This document shows, piece by piece, positions 43,301 through 50,499 of a stretch of DNA of 64,000 bases (its first letter is position 1; every line of letters starts with the position of its first letter). This stretch comes from Palsa-744 sp963734815. Its GTDB lineage: Bacteria > Actinomycetota > Thermoleophilia > Solirubrobacterales > Solirubrobacteraceae. Made by a program: the position numbers and the translations under genes. The stretch lies in the NCBI GenBank assembly GCA_963734815.1, contig CAVTIH010000002.1, positions 620,001 through 684,000 on the forward strand. Direction: 5' to 3'. The notes below the pieces were generated by a model. It made no database searches, was not told the origin of the DNA, and worked only from the letters and a program-made list of their open reading frames with translations.

Positions 43301-43634
43301 ACGTCGCAGTAGCCACTTCGCCACAAGGGAATCCTGTGCTGTTTGCTTCGGCGTCAAGGGCGCCTGCGAGATGGGTCGGTGTCAAGCCTTGGGGCAACTG
43401 GTCCCTGATCACGATCGGGCTCCCGTCCGTCGGCTGGCTGCTCGTATTCGTCACCTTCACCTGGTAGGTGTTGGGGAGCTCTTTGCTATTGAACGCGGAA
43501 GAGAAGATGGTCGGTCCCGCGACCACTTTGACCGAGAGCCCCGGAGGAATGGCAGCGTACGCCCCCGGCGCCCCAGCTGCCCATGCAAACACGACGCTCA
43601 AACCAGCCAGGGCGCCAATCAATCCTCTCCTCAT
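40356..43634 (-). CDS. 1092-residue secreted repeat protein with basic tail (operon A, gene 3)
   Basis: Signal peptide (IGALAGLSVVFAWAAGAPGAYA), a DUF11/CARDB-like first domain (about 35-165: YQVKVTNTSSQPTDGSPIVI), then a long array of beta sandwiches. Four sites share the pattern Cys-(Pro/Ser)-x-x-(Ser/Thr)-x-(Ile/Leu)-Gly: CPPDTQIG, CPSGSQIG, CSSASQLG, CPAASVIG, most followed by a strand such as TPLLPEPLEGQVFLG. Many further cysteines suggest disulfides. It ends with AKKAGKKKAKKASRARG. No enzyme motif. The start overlaps the gene 2 stop by one base (TGATG). A homolog of identical length is at 54476, and a decayed one near 62641. Confidence 0.8.
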   Translation of the reverse strand: MRRGLIGALAGLSVVFAWAAGAPGAYAAIPPGLSVKVVAGPTIFSSAFNSKELPNTYQVKVTNTSSQPTDGSPIVIRDQLPQGLTPTHLAGALDAEANSTGFPCGEVATATCTYSSVLQPGQRLAMIVQVAVAPGAVGPVTNSVLVSGGGAPGVSASVTTAIGTEAESLAEPFGLAAVGAEVTGLNGLTDAQAGDHPYEATVSFSLNTAEGTQYPEYYNTAGGLHGLAAQTKDVIVDVPQGFVGDPTVVEKCPEYDIAAENCPPDTQIGFARLTIFGRPTEPANSGINPMYNVVPDKGYPAEFVILIRGLHVAVPLYASVTPDSNYGVRITTPGIPGGGAPVDVSVTFFGTPATDPNVYNGYRSSVSGAAPVAFLDNPVDCSTAPQVATVSVDSWQNPGPDLPDGQPDLSDPRWLSKSATEFPSLVGCELLQFDPSLSVTPDTTQADEPAGTTVDLRVPQAAQQFPALVTPEIEDTTVTLPSGLSISPSAGDGLEGCDDEQIGFSSASVGSCPSGSQIGSVKVFTPLLPEPLEGQVFLGTPHCDPCTDADASDGNMYRIFLQFEGAGVVVKQEGKIYTNSSTGQLTTTFKNIPQLPVTDVQLHFNSGLRAALATPQACGTFTSTADLTPWSAPITPDGTPESQFNVDWNGNGEACPGVWPFKPAFEAGTSNPNAGQLSPLTVTFDREDREQDLSQIKVVTPPGLLGSLSGVPLCGEPQADLGTCSSASQLGEMTVAAGPGSHPYYQKGIVYLTGRYKGAPFGLSIVVPTKAGPFDLGNVVVRARIDVDPYTAALTVTTDPLPQILDGIPLRLRKANVTINRPGFIFNPTDCAQLHITATVSGSQGTQAEESAPFAVAGCAGLPFGPKFSVATSGKPSRLDGTTLDAKLTLPPGAQSNIAHVRVELPSQLPSRLSTLQKACPAATFEANPSACPAASVIGAVQAVTPILPVALRGPVYFVSHGGEAFPNLVAVLQGYGVRVNLVGDTFISKAGVTSTTFTNVPDVPVSSFELFLPAGPYSALTANGNPCKEKLVMPVQFTAQDGAQLKQSTPINVTGCPKAKKAGKKKAKKASRARGARTAKQRNGTHGRGNR

Positions 43635-46051
43635 CAGCGACCTGCCTTTCGGTTCGCACGGCCGCCCACGGCGGCTTTCATTGCCTTGCCCACACGCCGC
43701 TTCACGCGCCTGGTATCGGCCTTCCCGTTTTTCTTGACTTTCGTCTTCTTGGGCTTCGTCTTCGCCTTGGGCTTTGTCTTGGCCTTGGGCTTCGCCGCCG
43801 GTTCGCCCACCAAAGGCGGGTTGCCGCCCGCCTGAAACTCGCTACCGGGCGAAAGCAGCGTCGGCGCCGCGCTCAGCGCGCCCTGACAGGCATCGCCCGA
43901 GCAGGACGGTGACAGCGCGGGCGCGGGAAAGCCACCGTCGACGCGCGCGTCGTAGATATCAATGTCCGTGTCCGTGTCCTGTCCCACCAACTGGTCCGCG
44001 GTCGTGAAGAACACGTCGCGGCCCGACGCGTCCGTGCCGATTAGTTGCACATTGCTCGAGAACGGAAAGGCGAGATGGCTGAGATCCTGGCCGTCGGAGA
44101 TCAAGCTCACCCGTCCCGCGTGATACTCATAGACGTTGTTGGCATATATCGGTTCGCGACGGCTGGGTACTTCATCGGCGGTTTCGCCGATCACCTGTTC
44201 GTTGAGCGCCTGCGGGGTGAGACCGACGATGCTCTGGAAGAACACATACGAGCCGTCAGCGGACACCGACAGGTGACTCCAGTAGCTTCCAGGTTGGTAA
44301 AAGCCACCCCCCGCGCCGGTTGCCGTTTCGATGACCGCCCCGTTGAGGGGCATACCGGAGCTGCTGTAGGCAACGGGCACATTGCCGTTGTGGTTGAAGC
44401 CATCCTGGCCGATCGACACACGCACCAACGCACCGGTCTGCGCGTCATACTCGAACACCTGCCTCGTCGGGCTGGAGTCGTCCGGTGTCAAATCGCGAGT
44501 GCTGGTGAACACCAGAAAACGGCCATCGGGTGTCGCATCCCCACCATGCGCACCGTTATCGTATGATTTTTCCGAGCTGTACAAACCCCGGTCTTCCCAT
44601 ACCGCGAGATCCTGAGTGGACAGACGAGCGACGAACGTGATGCTGCCGGCCGGATGATTGGCGTCGCGCTCGAACACATACAGGTTGGGCGCCCCCGCCA
44701 CGGCCGCTTCACTCTCCGCGTTCGGCGTCTTCGTCAACACGCCCTGCGCAACGAAGTAGACGTGCGAACCATCCTGGGAGACCACGGGCCTGACGTTTTC
44801 AGGCACTTCAGCCGGCGCATCGGAGACGGTCGCGTCGCCCCCGGAGACCAGCATGACCCTTTCTCCCGCGGGCGCGTCGAAATCGTACTCGTAAAGGTTG
44901 CCGCTCGTGTCGCCGCCGAGCAACGGCTGAGCGGTCCAGAAGAACACCTTCGAACCATCTTCTGAGGCACCCTCAAACTGCGCGGCGGCGAACACACCCG
45001 CTTCGGTGTCACACGCCGAGCAGTCTTCCTTGGTGGGCTCGGAGATCGCAACCGTGCGCGCATCCGGCAGACCGTTGTCGACCCGCGCAAACACCTCTTC
45101 GGCCTCCGGACCCCCACACCCCGGCTTCGCAGTGAAGAACACCGTGTCGCCATCCGTGGAAACCGCATTCAGGGAAGACTTCTGGCCGCCGAGTTCGATT
45201 CCACATCGGCTGATGACTTCTCCAGCCGGCAGGGTCCTGCCACCCACGACGGTGGTGCCGTCGCTGACCCCGACGAGCATCGGGCTCGTATTGCCCGCCC
45301 CCGCATACTCATAGAGACTCCGGTGATTCGCTTCGCCCGAGGGAGCATGTTCCGTGCTGTCACCCGGCCAGTAATAGTTGCCGAGCCTGAAGAAGATGTG
45401 CGATGCGTCGCTCGACACCCCGACCGGATCCAGTTCGGCGGCTTCACCCAACGGCCGCGGACCACCGGACGGCGCCGTCGGCGGAAGCGCCGGGCCAACA
45501 TCCACAACCGAGCGATCGGGCCGGCGCTCGAAGAAATCGATCCTGTTTTCAGGCTGCCAGACCGCGCGCTCCATGAACACCGTCGTCTGACCATCGAGGC
45601 TGTTCCCCTCAAAATCGAAAAACCCTTGCAACGTATACGCCAGGTATTCCGAGCTCGGCGGGTCATCGGCCACCGTCGTCCACCCCGACGCGGTGCGCGA
45701 CGTCGAGTAATAGGACACCGGCCCTATGACCGAAACGTCCGGAAAACCTTCAAGTCCGGCAGCGGCCGCGGTATCGATCATCAAGCCCGAGGACCCGTCA
45801 GGATCACCTTCTTCCCAGTACACATGCCCGGCGTTCTTGAATGGTGGTGAGACCAGCTCGTACGCGCGGCAATCGGGCAGCGCCGCCGACGGGCCAGTAC
45901 GAAACGCCGCGTTGGGGCATGCTTCCGTGGCGGCCGCGGTGGCGGGCAGGAACGCGATGAGCGTGCTCGCGCCGCAGAGCGCGAGCACGACTGCCGCGAG
46001 GACCCCGGCGGGGTTGTGCCTTCTTTGCTTGTTTTCGCCTTTGCTCAGCAT
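43634..46051 (-). CDS. Secreted beta-propeller (TolB/PD40-like) protein with basic tail (operon A, gene 2)
   Basis: 805 residues: long signal peptide (LAAVVLALCGASTLIAFLPATAAA), a conserved CRAYELVSPPFKNAGHVYW start, and seven PD40-like blade motifs (DASHIFFR, TDGDTVFFT, EDGSKVFFW, QDGSHVYFV, PDGRFLVFT, ADGSYVFFQ, ASGRDVFFT), consistent with a seven-bladed propeller. The CSACD pair may be a disulfide. The C-terminus repeats KPKAKT and KTKVKK before RVGKAMKAAVGGRANRKAG. It lies 19 bp after the regulator, with an AGGAG site. Likely exported and wall-bound; ligand unknown. Confidence 0.82.
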   Translation of the reverse strand: MLSKGENKQRRHNPAGVLAAVVLALCGASTLIAFLPATAAATEACPNAAFRTGPSAALPDCRAYELVSPPFKNAGHVYWEEGDPDGSSGLMIDTAAAAGLEGFPDVSVIGPVSYYSTSRTASGWTTVADDPPSSEYLAYTLQGFFDFEGNSLDGQTTVFMERAVWQPENRIDFFERRPDRSVVDVGPALPPTAPSGGPRPLGEAAELDPVGVSSDASHIFFRLGNYYWPGDSTEHAPSGEANHRSLYEYAGAGNTSPMLVGVSDGTTVVGGRTLPAGEVISRCGIELGGQKSSLNAVSTDGDTVFFTAKPGCGGPEAEEVFARVDNGLPDARTVAISEPTKEDCSACDTEAGVFAAAQFEGASEDGSKVFFWTAQPLLGGDTSGNLYEYDFDAPAGERVMLVSGGDATVSDAPAEVPENVRPVVSQDGSHVYFVAQGVLTKTPNAESEAAVAGAPNLYVFERDANHPAGSITFVARLSTQDLAVWEDRGLYSSEKSYDNGAHGGDATPDGRFLVFTSTRDLTPDDSSPTRQVFEYDAQTGALVRVSIGQDGFNHNGNVPVAYSSSGMPLNGAVIETATGAGGGFYQPGSYWSHLSVSADGSYVFFQSIVGLTPQALNEQVIGETADEVPSRREPIYANNVYEYHAGRVSLISDGQDLSHLAFPFSSNVQLIGTDASGRDVFFTTADQLVGQDTDTDIDIYDARVDGGFPAPALSPSCSGDACQGALSAAPTLLSPGSEFQAGGNPPLVGEPAAKPKAKTKPKAKTKPKKTKVKKNGKADTRRVKRRVGKAMKAAVGGRANRKAGR

Positions 46052-46070
46052 GCCTGCTCCTATATCGATC

Positions 46071-47159
46071 TCACGCGGCTACCGGCCGCCCCGGTGTATG
46101 CGCGTGAATGCTCCGCGCGACCCTCTCACCCTTCGCGGTAAGACTCCAAGCGTTCGGCTCACCCTTAGCGTGCCCCTCGCCAGTGTTCGCCAGCAACCCC
46201 AAGCGCTCCAAACGCGCGAGCAGCTTGGAGATCTGCCCCTGGTCGCTGACCCCCGCGCGCTCAGCGACCACCCGGTTACTGATCCCCGGCTCCCCAGCGA
46301 TGCACACAAGCACCTGCGCAGTGCGATACGTCAAACGCATCCGCACCTCCCCTAACGGATCACGCCGTGCCGCCAAAAACACCGACCCCCCACCGCCCGC
46401 CACCGGTACCAACCCCGGCCCCGAACGATGCTGCTCACGACGCGCCGCCCCCGGACCCAGATACGGCAGCACGATCATTCCCATCAACTCACCAACAAGA
46501 TCCACCAACGGCCGAGACTCACCACGCGCCACCCGCGCATACACAATCCCGAACGCCGCACCAACCAAACCCTCCGCCGTCAACGGCGAACAACCCTCCG
46601 CGCGCGCACTCCCACCACGCCCTCCATCAATCACCCCCGCCAGACGCGCAAAAACCTCCTCACGACGCGCAAGGAGACCCGGACCGCCCTGCTGGGAATG
46701 CACCACACACACCCGCGCGAGCGCCGGCTCACGATCAAAGAACCCCAAAACCACCCCGAGGCCGCCACGCACCCGCTCACGCCACGCAAGACCCTCAAGA
46801 CACGCCCCGGCGAGCTCCCCCTCCACCATCCCCAGAACATCGTCCAACAGCGCGCCAAGGCACTCCTCACGGTTCTCAAACAGCTCATAGAACGTGCGCC
46901 GCGACACCCGCGAACTCACCGTGATCGCGCTCACCGTCGTACCCGCGTAACCCAACTCCTCAAGCGCCGCAAGCGCACCCGCCAACAACCGCGAACGCTG
47001 AATCCCAGCCAAACGCCCCTCCGGCACCGCCAACCGCGCCGACACCCCAGCACGCCGCCGCGCACCAAGCGACACACCCGCCACAGACGCACCACGCGAT
47101 CCAGAACGCGCCCGAGGAGCCGTCACGGTCCGCGCACGCACCGCTACACCACCCCCCAC
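46071..47159 (-). CDS. TetR-MarR fusion regulator, paralog 2 (operon A, gene 1)
   Basis: 362 residues from a GTG. After about 50 low-complexity residues: TetR helix-turn-helix (LLAGALAALEELGYAGTTVSAITVSSRVSRRTFYELFENREE), effector-domain helices to GELMGMIVLPYLGPG, then a MarR-like winged helix (MRLTYRTAQVLVCIAGEPGISNRVVAERAGVSDQGQISKLLARLERLGLL). The C-terminal domain may bind the leader palindrome or extend dimerisation. It heads operon A, with a long leader and its own promoter at 47513-47542. Very similar to paralog 3, moderately to paralog 1. Confidence 0.87.
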   Translation of the reverse strand: MGGGVAVRARTVTAPRARSGSRGASVAGVSLGARRRAGVSARLAVPEGRLAGIQRSRLLAGALAALEELGYAGTTVSAITVSSRVSRRTFYELFENREECLGALLDDVLGMVEGELAGACLEGLAWRERVRGGLGVVLGFFDREPALARVCVVHSQQGGPGLLARREEVFARLAGVIDGGRGGSARAEGCSPLTAEGLVGAAFGIVYARVARGESRPLVDLVGELMGMIVLPYLGPGAARREQHRSGPGLVPVAGGGGSVFLAARRDPLGEVRMRLTYRTAQVLVCIAGEPGISNRVVAERAGVSDQGQISKLLARLERLGLLANTGEGHAKGEPNAWSLTAKGERVARSIHAHTPGRPVAA

Positions 47160-47260
47160 GGCGCCAACGGCGCCATCGAGAAACCCCGCTCCCCCAAAGG
47201 AGAACCAGGACGGCGCGAAAACGCCAAACGACGAAGGCCGGAGCCTAACCCCCTAGCGCA

Positions 47261-47306
47261 AGAGAGAGAGAGAGAGAGAGAGATGCGTCAGGCAGCTGAC
47301 GCATCT
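47261..47306 (-). promoter_or_regulatory. Leader hairpin followed by (CT)11 tract, operon A
   Basis: In the leftward transcript AGATGCGTCAG (47306-47296) pairs perfectly with CTGACGCATCT (47291-47281) around CTGC and runs directly into CTCT... (47282-47261). It is a palindromic operator candidate, or a terminator-like attenuator with a CU tract in place of the U tract. Confidence 0.75.
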
Positions 47307-47512
47307 AGCTACACGCCCCGAACCGGACGCGCACACCACTGTTGTGTATCCCTCTCTAGAAACCACGCTCAAAGCACTCCCTCATCGACGACCCGATCCC
47401 TCTCCCACCCGCTTGACTCCCCTGCGAGCGCTTTACGTCAACCACAAGGTGGGATGACCCAACCAGACTCTATGTATGCCCGCCAACCACACCGGTTGAC
47501 CATGACCTCGTC

Positions 47513-47542
47513 ATCATAACCACACAGTGCACGACTTGTCAA
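47513..47542 (-). promoter_or_regulatory. Promoter of operon A
   Basis: Leftward TTGACA (47542-47537), 18 bp, TATGAT (47518-47513). The junction reads GTGTGGTTAT, shared with the promoters of the two other regulator paralogs. Confidence 0.8.
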
Positions 47543-47648
47543 CACCCCAGACGCAAGGGCGGCGATCGCGGCACGCCCAGCTCGACGGCCGGCGGCTGCC
47601 ATTCCTCCTGAGGGCCCACGAACCCTTCGGTAGGTGACACAGCGGTGG

Positions 47649-47654
47649 TACACT
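47649..47654 (+). promoter_or_regulatory. -10 box of leaderless vapBC
   Basis: TACACT ends six bases before the vapB ATG at 47661; no ribosome site is present, so translation is probably leaderless. Confidence 0.5.
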
Positions 47655-47660
47655 CACCTG

Positions 47661-47942
47661 ATGGCGACGTCGCATCCCCGCATCCAGGTCACCGAGGATC
47701 CCGAGCTTGCGCGTGCGCTGCGCGCCGCCGCACCGCACATGGCTCCCGGACTCTCTCGTTCGCGCCAGGTGCGCGACCTCGCGATCGCCGGCGCACGCCA
47801 ACTCACTGACGAGCCGGCCAGCGAAGCGCGGCGCACAGCGCTCCTCGAGGGGCTGGCGCAGTGCTTCGAGCGACCGGAGACGGCACCCTGGGACTGGGAT
47901 CTGTTGCGCGACGGCAAGCTCCGTGCCTGGCCGATCTCCTAG
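47661..47942 (+). CDS. VapB-type antitoxin (putative)
   Basis: 93 residues from the ATG at 47661. Sequence RIQVTEDPELARALRAAAPHM and SRSRQVRDLAIAGARQL suggests a short DNA-binding N-terminus and a toxin-wrapping C-terminus, but I do not recognise the exact family. The assignment rests mainly on the PIN-domain toxin 28 bp downstream. This pair is present in duplication copy A and deleted from copy B. Confidence 0.7.
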   Translation: MATSHPRIQVTEDPELARALRAAAPHMAPGLSRSRQVRDLAIAGARQLTDEPASEARRTALLEGLAQCFERPETAPWDWDLLRDGKLRAWPIS

Positions 47943-47970
47943 CCCGCCACCGTGGGGGGCACTGCCGCTG

Positions 47971-48375
47971 GTGGTCGACACCTCCGCCTGGTCACGGGCG
48001 TCCCACCCAACAGTCCGCGACCGCTGGGTCGAGGCGCTGCGCGCCGGCCGCCTGCGCGTCTCACCGATCGCACGGATGGAGATCCTGCTGAGCGCGCGCG
48101 ACGGCGCGGACTTCGACACGCTGGCCGAGCGACTCGCCGCCCTTCGCACCGCCCCGCTCACGGCGACGGTCGCGCAGGCCGCGCAGGGCGCGATGCGAAC
48201 GCTCGCCCACCGCTCCGCGGGCGCCCACCGCATCCCACTTGCCGACTACCTGCTGGCGTCCGCGGCAGAGGAGCTCGGAGCGGCGGTGCTCCACTACGAC
48301 CGCGACTACGACACGCTCGCCGAAGTCATGACGTTCGAGTCGATCTGGCTCGCCTCGCCAGGGTCGATTCCGTGA
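47971..48375 (+). CDS. VapC-type PIN-domain toxin
   Basis: 134 residues from GTG 47971. PIN RNase signature: VVDTSAWSRA (first Asp), MEILLSARDG (Glu), IPLADYLLASAAEELG (Asp) and HYDRDYDTLAE (last Asp). Cleaves tRNA or rRNA when unopposed. Its last 16 codons (MTFESIWLA onward) are preserved as a stub at 61701 in copy B. Confidence 0.87.
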   Translation: MVDTSAWSRASHPTVRDRWVEALRAGRLRVSPIARMEILLSARDGADFDTLAERLAALRTAPLTATVAQAAQGAMRTLAHRSAGAHRIPLADYLLASAAEELGAAVLHYDRDYDTLAEVMTFESIWLASPGSIP

Positions 48376-48387
48376 GGGCCACCGCTG

Positions 48388-48430
48388 GCGCTGAGCACAT
48401 CGGCGAAGCGCCACTTGGCGCCGTCAGCTT
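48388..48430 (-). pseudogene. Fragment of a Phd-like antitoxin N-terminus
   Basis: The leftward reading GAKWRFADVL matches the AEAKRRFADVLG segment of the Phd antitoxin at 62262-62561, and the DNA stretch GAGCACATCGGCGAAGCGCC occurs in both places. It is too short to be functional; it marks the right edge of the duplicated segment. Confidence 0.6.
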
Positions 48431-48459
48431 CTTTCGGGCAGTTGGGGAGGCTTTTCGAT

Positions 48460-48481
48460 CCCAAAATGCTACCATCTTGGG
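48460..48481 (+). promoter_or_regulatory. Palindromic operator/promoter of the mazEF-like pair
   Basis: A 22-bp near-perfect palindrome from CCCAA (48460-48464) to TTGGG (48477-48481), 18 of 22 positions symmetric. The -10-like TACCAT (48470-48475) lies inside it, six bases before the ATG. Fits autorepression by the antitoxin and a leaderless mRNA. Confidence 0.7.
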
Positions 48482-48715
48482 ATGAGCAAGCAGATCGCCG
48501 TCCGCCTCCCGGAGGTGCTCGTCGACTTCGTGGACGAGCTCGTCGACTCCGGAGCCGAGCCCAGCCGCGCCGCGGTCGTCGCCCGAGCGCTCGCGCGCGA
48601 ACGACGGCGCGCGGTGGCAGCTCGTGACGCGGAGATCCTCGCCCGTACCGGCCAGGACCAAGAGCTCGCAGGGCTCGCCGAGCATGCCGCCGGCATCCGC
48701 TCCGCACTTACCTGA
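48482..48715 (+). CDS. Ribbon-helix-helix antitoxin (MazE-like)
   Basis: 77 residues: QIAVRLPEVLVDFVDELVDSGAEPSRAAVVARALARE is an RHH DNA-binding domain, followed by a helical tail (ILARTGQDQELAGLAEHAA) that would cover the toxin. The stop overlaps the toxin start (TGATG), and it would bind the palindrome immediately upstream. Confidence 0.88.
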   Translation: MSKQIAVRLPEVLVDFVDELVDSGAEPSRAAVVARALARERRRAVAARDAEILARTGQDQELAGLAEHAAGIRSALT

Positions 48716-49014
48716 TGCGACCGATCCATATCGCACAGCTCGACAAGGCCAGGCCGGTTCTGATCCTCACGCGTGAGCTCGTGCGCGCCCATCTCACGAC
48801 GGTCACGGTCGCACCGATCACCACCACGATTCGTGGCCTCTCCACCGAGGTGCCACTCGACGCCGCAAATGGCCTCACTGAACGCTCGGCCGCCAGCTGC
48901 GACAACATCACGACGATCCCGACAAGAGCCCTGGGAGCACAGATCGGCATGTTGCTCGACCATCAGGAGCAAACGCTCACCGACGCGATTCAGGCCGCAT
49001 TCGATCTCGAATAA
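48715..49014 (+). CDS. MazF/PemK-family endoribonuclease toxin
   Basis: 99 residues with the SH3-like MazF fold: IHIAQLDKARPVLILTRELVR, VTVAPITTTIRGLSTEVPLD, SAASCDNITTIPTRALGAQIGML. Cleaves mRNA at short sequence motifs. It is coupled to the RHH antitoxin and convergent with glpK, whose stop is 3 bp away. It lies in the unique DNA between duplication copies A and B. Confidence 0.92.
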   Translation: MRPIHIAQLDKARPVLILTRELVRAHLTTVTVAPITTTIRGLSTEVPLDAANGLTERSAASCDNITTIPTRALGAQIGMLLDHQEQTLTDAIQAAFDLE

Positions 49015-49016
49015 GG

Positions 49017-50480
49017 TCACCGCGCCCGTTCCAGCGCCCCCTGCCACCCCGCCAGCAGGCAAGTCCGCTCGCCTGCGCTGATCCGCGGCTCGTAGCGGGC
49101 GCGCTCGCGCCAGCCGTCGCGCACGTCGCTGACGCTCCACAGGCCCGCGCCGACACCCGCGAGGAAGGCCGCGCCGAGCGCCGTGGTCTCGGCGATCTCC
49201 GGCACCACCACCGGCACGCCGAGCACGTCGGCCTGGAACTGCATCAGCCAGCCGTTGGCGGTGGCGCCGCCGTCGGCGCGCAGCTCGCGCAGCGGCTCCC
49301 CGGCGCCGGCCTCCATCGCGCGCACCGCGTCGACGGTCTGGTAGGCGATCGCCTCGAGCGTCGCGCGCGCCAGGTGCGCGCGCGTGGAACCACGGGTGAG
49401 CCCCACGATCGTGCCGCGCGCGTGGGGGTCCCAGTGGGGTGAGCCGAGACCGGTGAGCGCCGGTACGAAGTACACCTGCTCGTTGCTCGTAAGCGACTCG
49501 GCGAGCGCCTCGGTGTCGGCCGCGTGCGCGATGATCCCGAGGCCGTCGCGCAGCCACTGCACCGCCGCGCCGGTGACGAAGATCGAGGCCTCGAGTGCGT
49601 ACGTGCGAGAGTCGCCGATCCCCCACGCCACCGTGCTCAGCAGGCCCGGCGCGGGGGCGGACACGGAGAAGCCGGCGTTGAGCAGCACGAACGAGCCGGT
49701 GCCGTAGGTGTTCTTGCCCATCCCCGGATCGATGCACGCCTGGCCGAAGAGCGCCGCCTGCTGGTCACCGGCGACGCCCGCGATCGACACCGCGTGGCCG
49801 TGCAGCGCTTCGGGCCTTGTGCTCGCCATCACGCCCGCACTCGGACGCACCTGCGCCAGCGCCCGCTCGGGCACCCCGAACAGCTCCAGCAGCTCCGGGT
49901 CCCAGCGCCCCGCCGCGATGTCGTAGAGCATCGTGCGCGAGGCGTTGGAGGGGTCGGTGAGGTGCTCCCCCGTGAGCTTGAAGATCAGCCACGAGTCGAC
50001 CGTCCCAAACAGCGCGCGCCCCTCGCGCGCGCGCTCGCGCAACCCCTCCACGTGCTCCAGCAGCCACTCGATCTTCGTGGCCGAGAAGTATGGGTCGAGC
50101 ACCAGGCCGGTGCGCGCGCGGATCAGCCCCTCGTGCCCCGCCTCGCGCAGCTCTGCGCAGCGCTCGGCGGTGCGCCGGTCCTGCCACACGATCGCGCGAT
50201 GCAGCGGCTCCCCCGTCGCCGGGTCCCACACGCACACCGTCTCGCGCTGGTTGGCGATTCCCACCGCCTCAAGCTCCCCCGCGCGCACCCCCGCGTCGGC
50301 GAGCGCCTCGCCCGCGACCGCCTGCGTCACCTCCCAGATCTCCCTCGCGTCGTGCTCCACCCAGCCCGGCTGGGGGAAGTGCTGCTCGAACTCCCGATAG
50401 GCCCGCCCGACCGGCTCGGCGCGCTCGTCGAAGACGATGCACGTGCTGCCGGTCGTGCCCTGGTCGATCGCGAGGATCAT
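49017..50480 (-). CDS. glpK: Glycerol kinase
   Basis: Phosphorylates glycerol to sn-glycerol 3-phosphate with ATP; cytosolic. 487 residues with AIDQGTTGSTCIVFD (phosphate loop), GWVEHDAREIW, NQRETVCVWD, the FGGY signature region GNTYGTG/GSFVLLN, and DGGATANGWLMQFQADVLGVPV. Full length and apparently intact. It lies 19 bp after the stop of operon B gene 5 on the same strand, so it may be read through from that operon. A perfect 19-bp dyad covers its start codon. No glpF or glpD nearby. Confidence 0.96.
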   Translation of the reverse strand: MILAIDQGTTGSTCIVFDERAEPVGRAYREFEQHFPQPGWVEHDAREIWEVTQAVAGEALADAGVRAGELEAVGIANQRETVCVWDPATGEPLHRAIVWQDRRTAERCAELREAGHEGLIRARTGLVLDPYFSATKIEWLLEHVEGLRERAREGRALFGTVDSWLIFKLTGEHLTDPSNASRTMLYDIAAGRWDPELLELFGVPERALAQVRPSAGVMASTRPEALHGHAVSIAGVAGDQQAALFGQACIDPGMGKNTYGTGSFVLLNAGFSVSAPAPGLLSTVAWGIGDSRTYALEASIFVTGAAVQWLRDGLGIIAHAADTEALAESLTSNEQVYFVPALTGLGSPHWDPHARGTIVGLTRGSTRAHLARATLEAIAYQTVDAVRAMEAGAGEPLRELRADGGATANGWLMQFQADVLGVPVVVPEIAETTALGAAFLAGVGAGLWSVSDVRDGWRERARYEPRISAGERTCLLAGWQGALERAR

Positions 50481-50487
50481 CCTCGCG
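50469..50487 (-). promoter_or_regulatory. Dyad over the glpK start codon
   Basis: CGCGAGGAT-G-ATCCTCGCG, 9-bp arms around one base, includes the ATG and the AGG that would serve as ribosome site. As RNA it could mask the start. Confidence 0.6.
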
Positions 50488-50499
50488 TGAGCCTACCTC

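Larger units (their letters stand above)
47160..47660. other. Long leader of operon A
   Basis: About 350 nt of predicted 5' UTR between promoter and regulator start, conserved in operon B. It contains the (AG)11 tract and the hairpin listed separately. Right of the promoter lies the upstream region of vapB. I see no further gene. Confidence 0.6.
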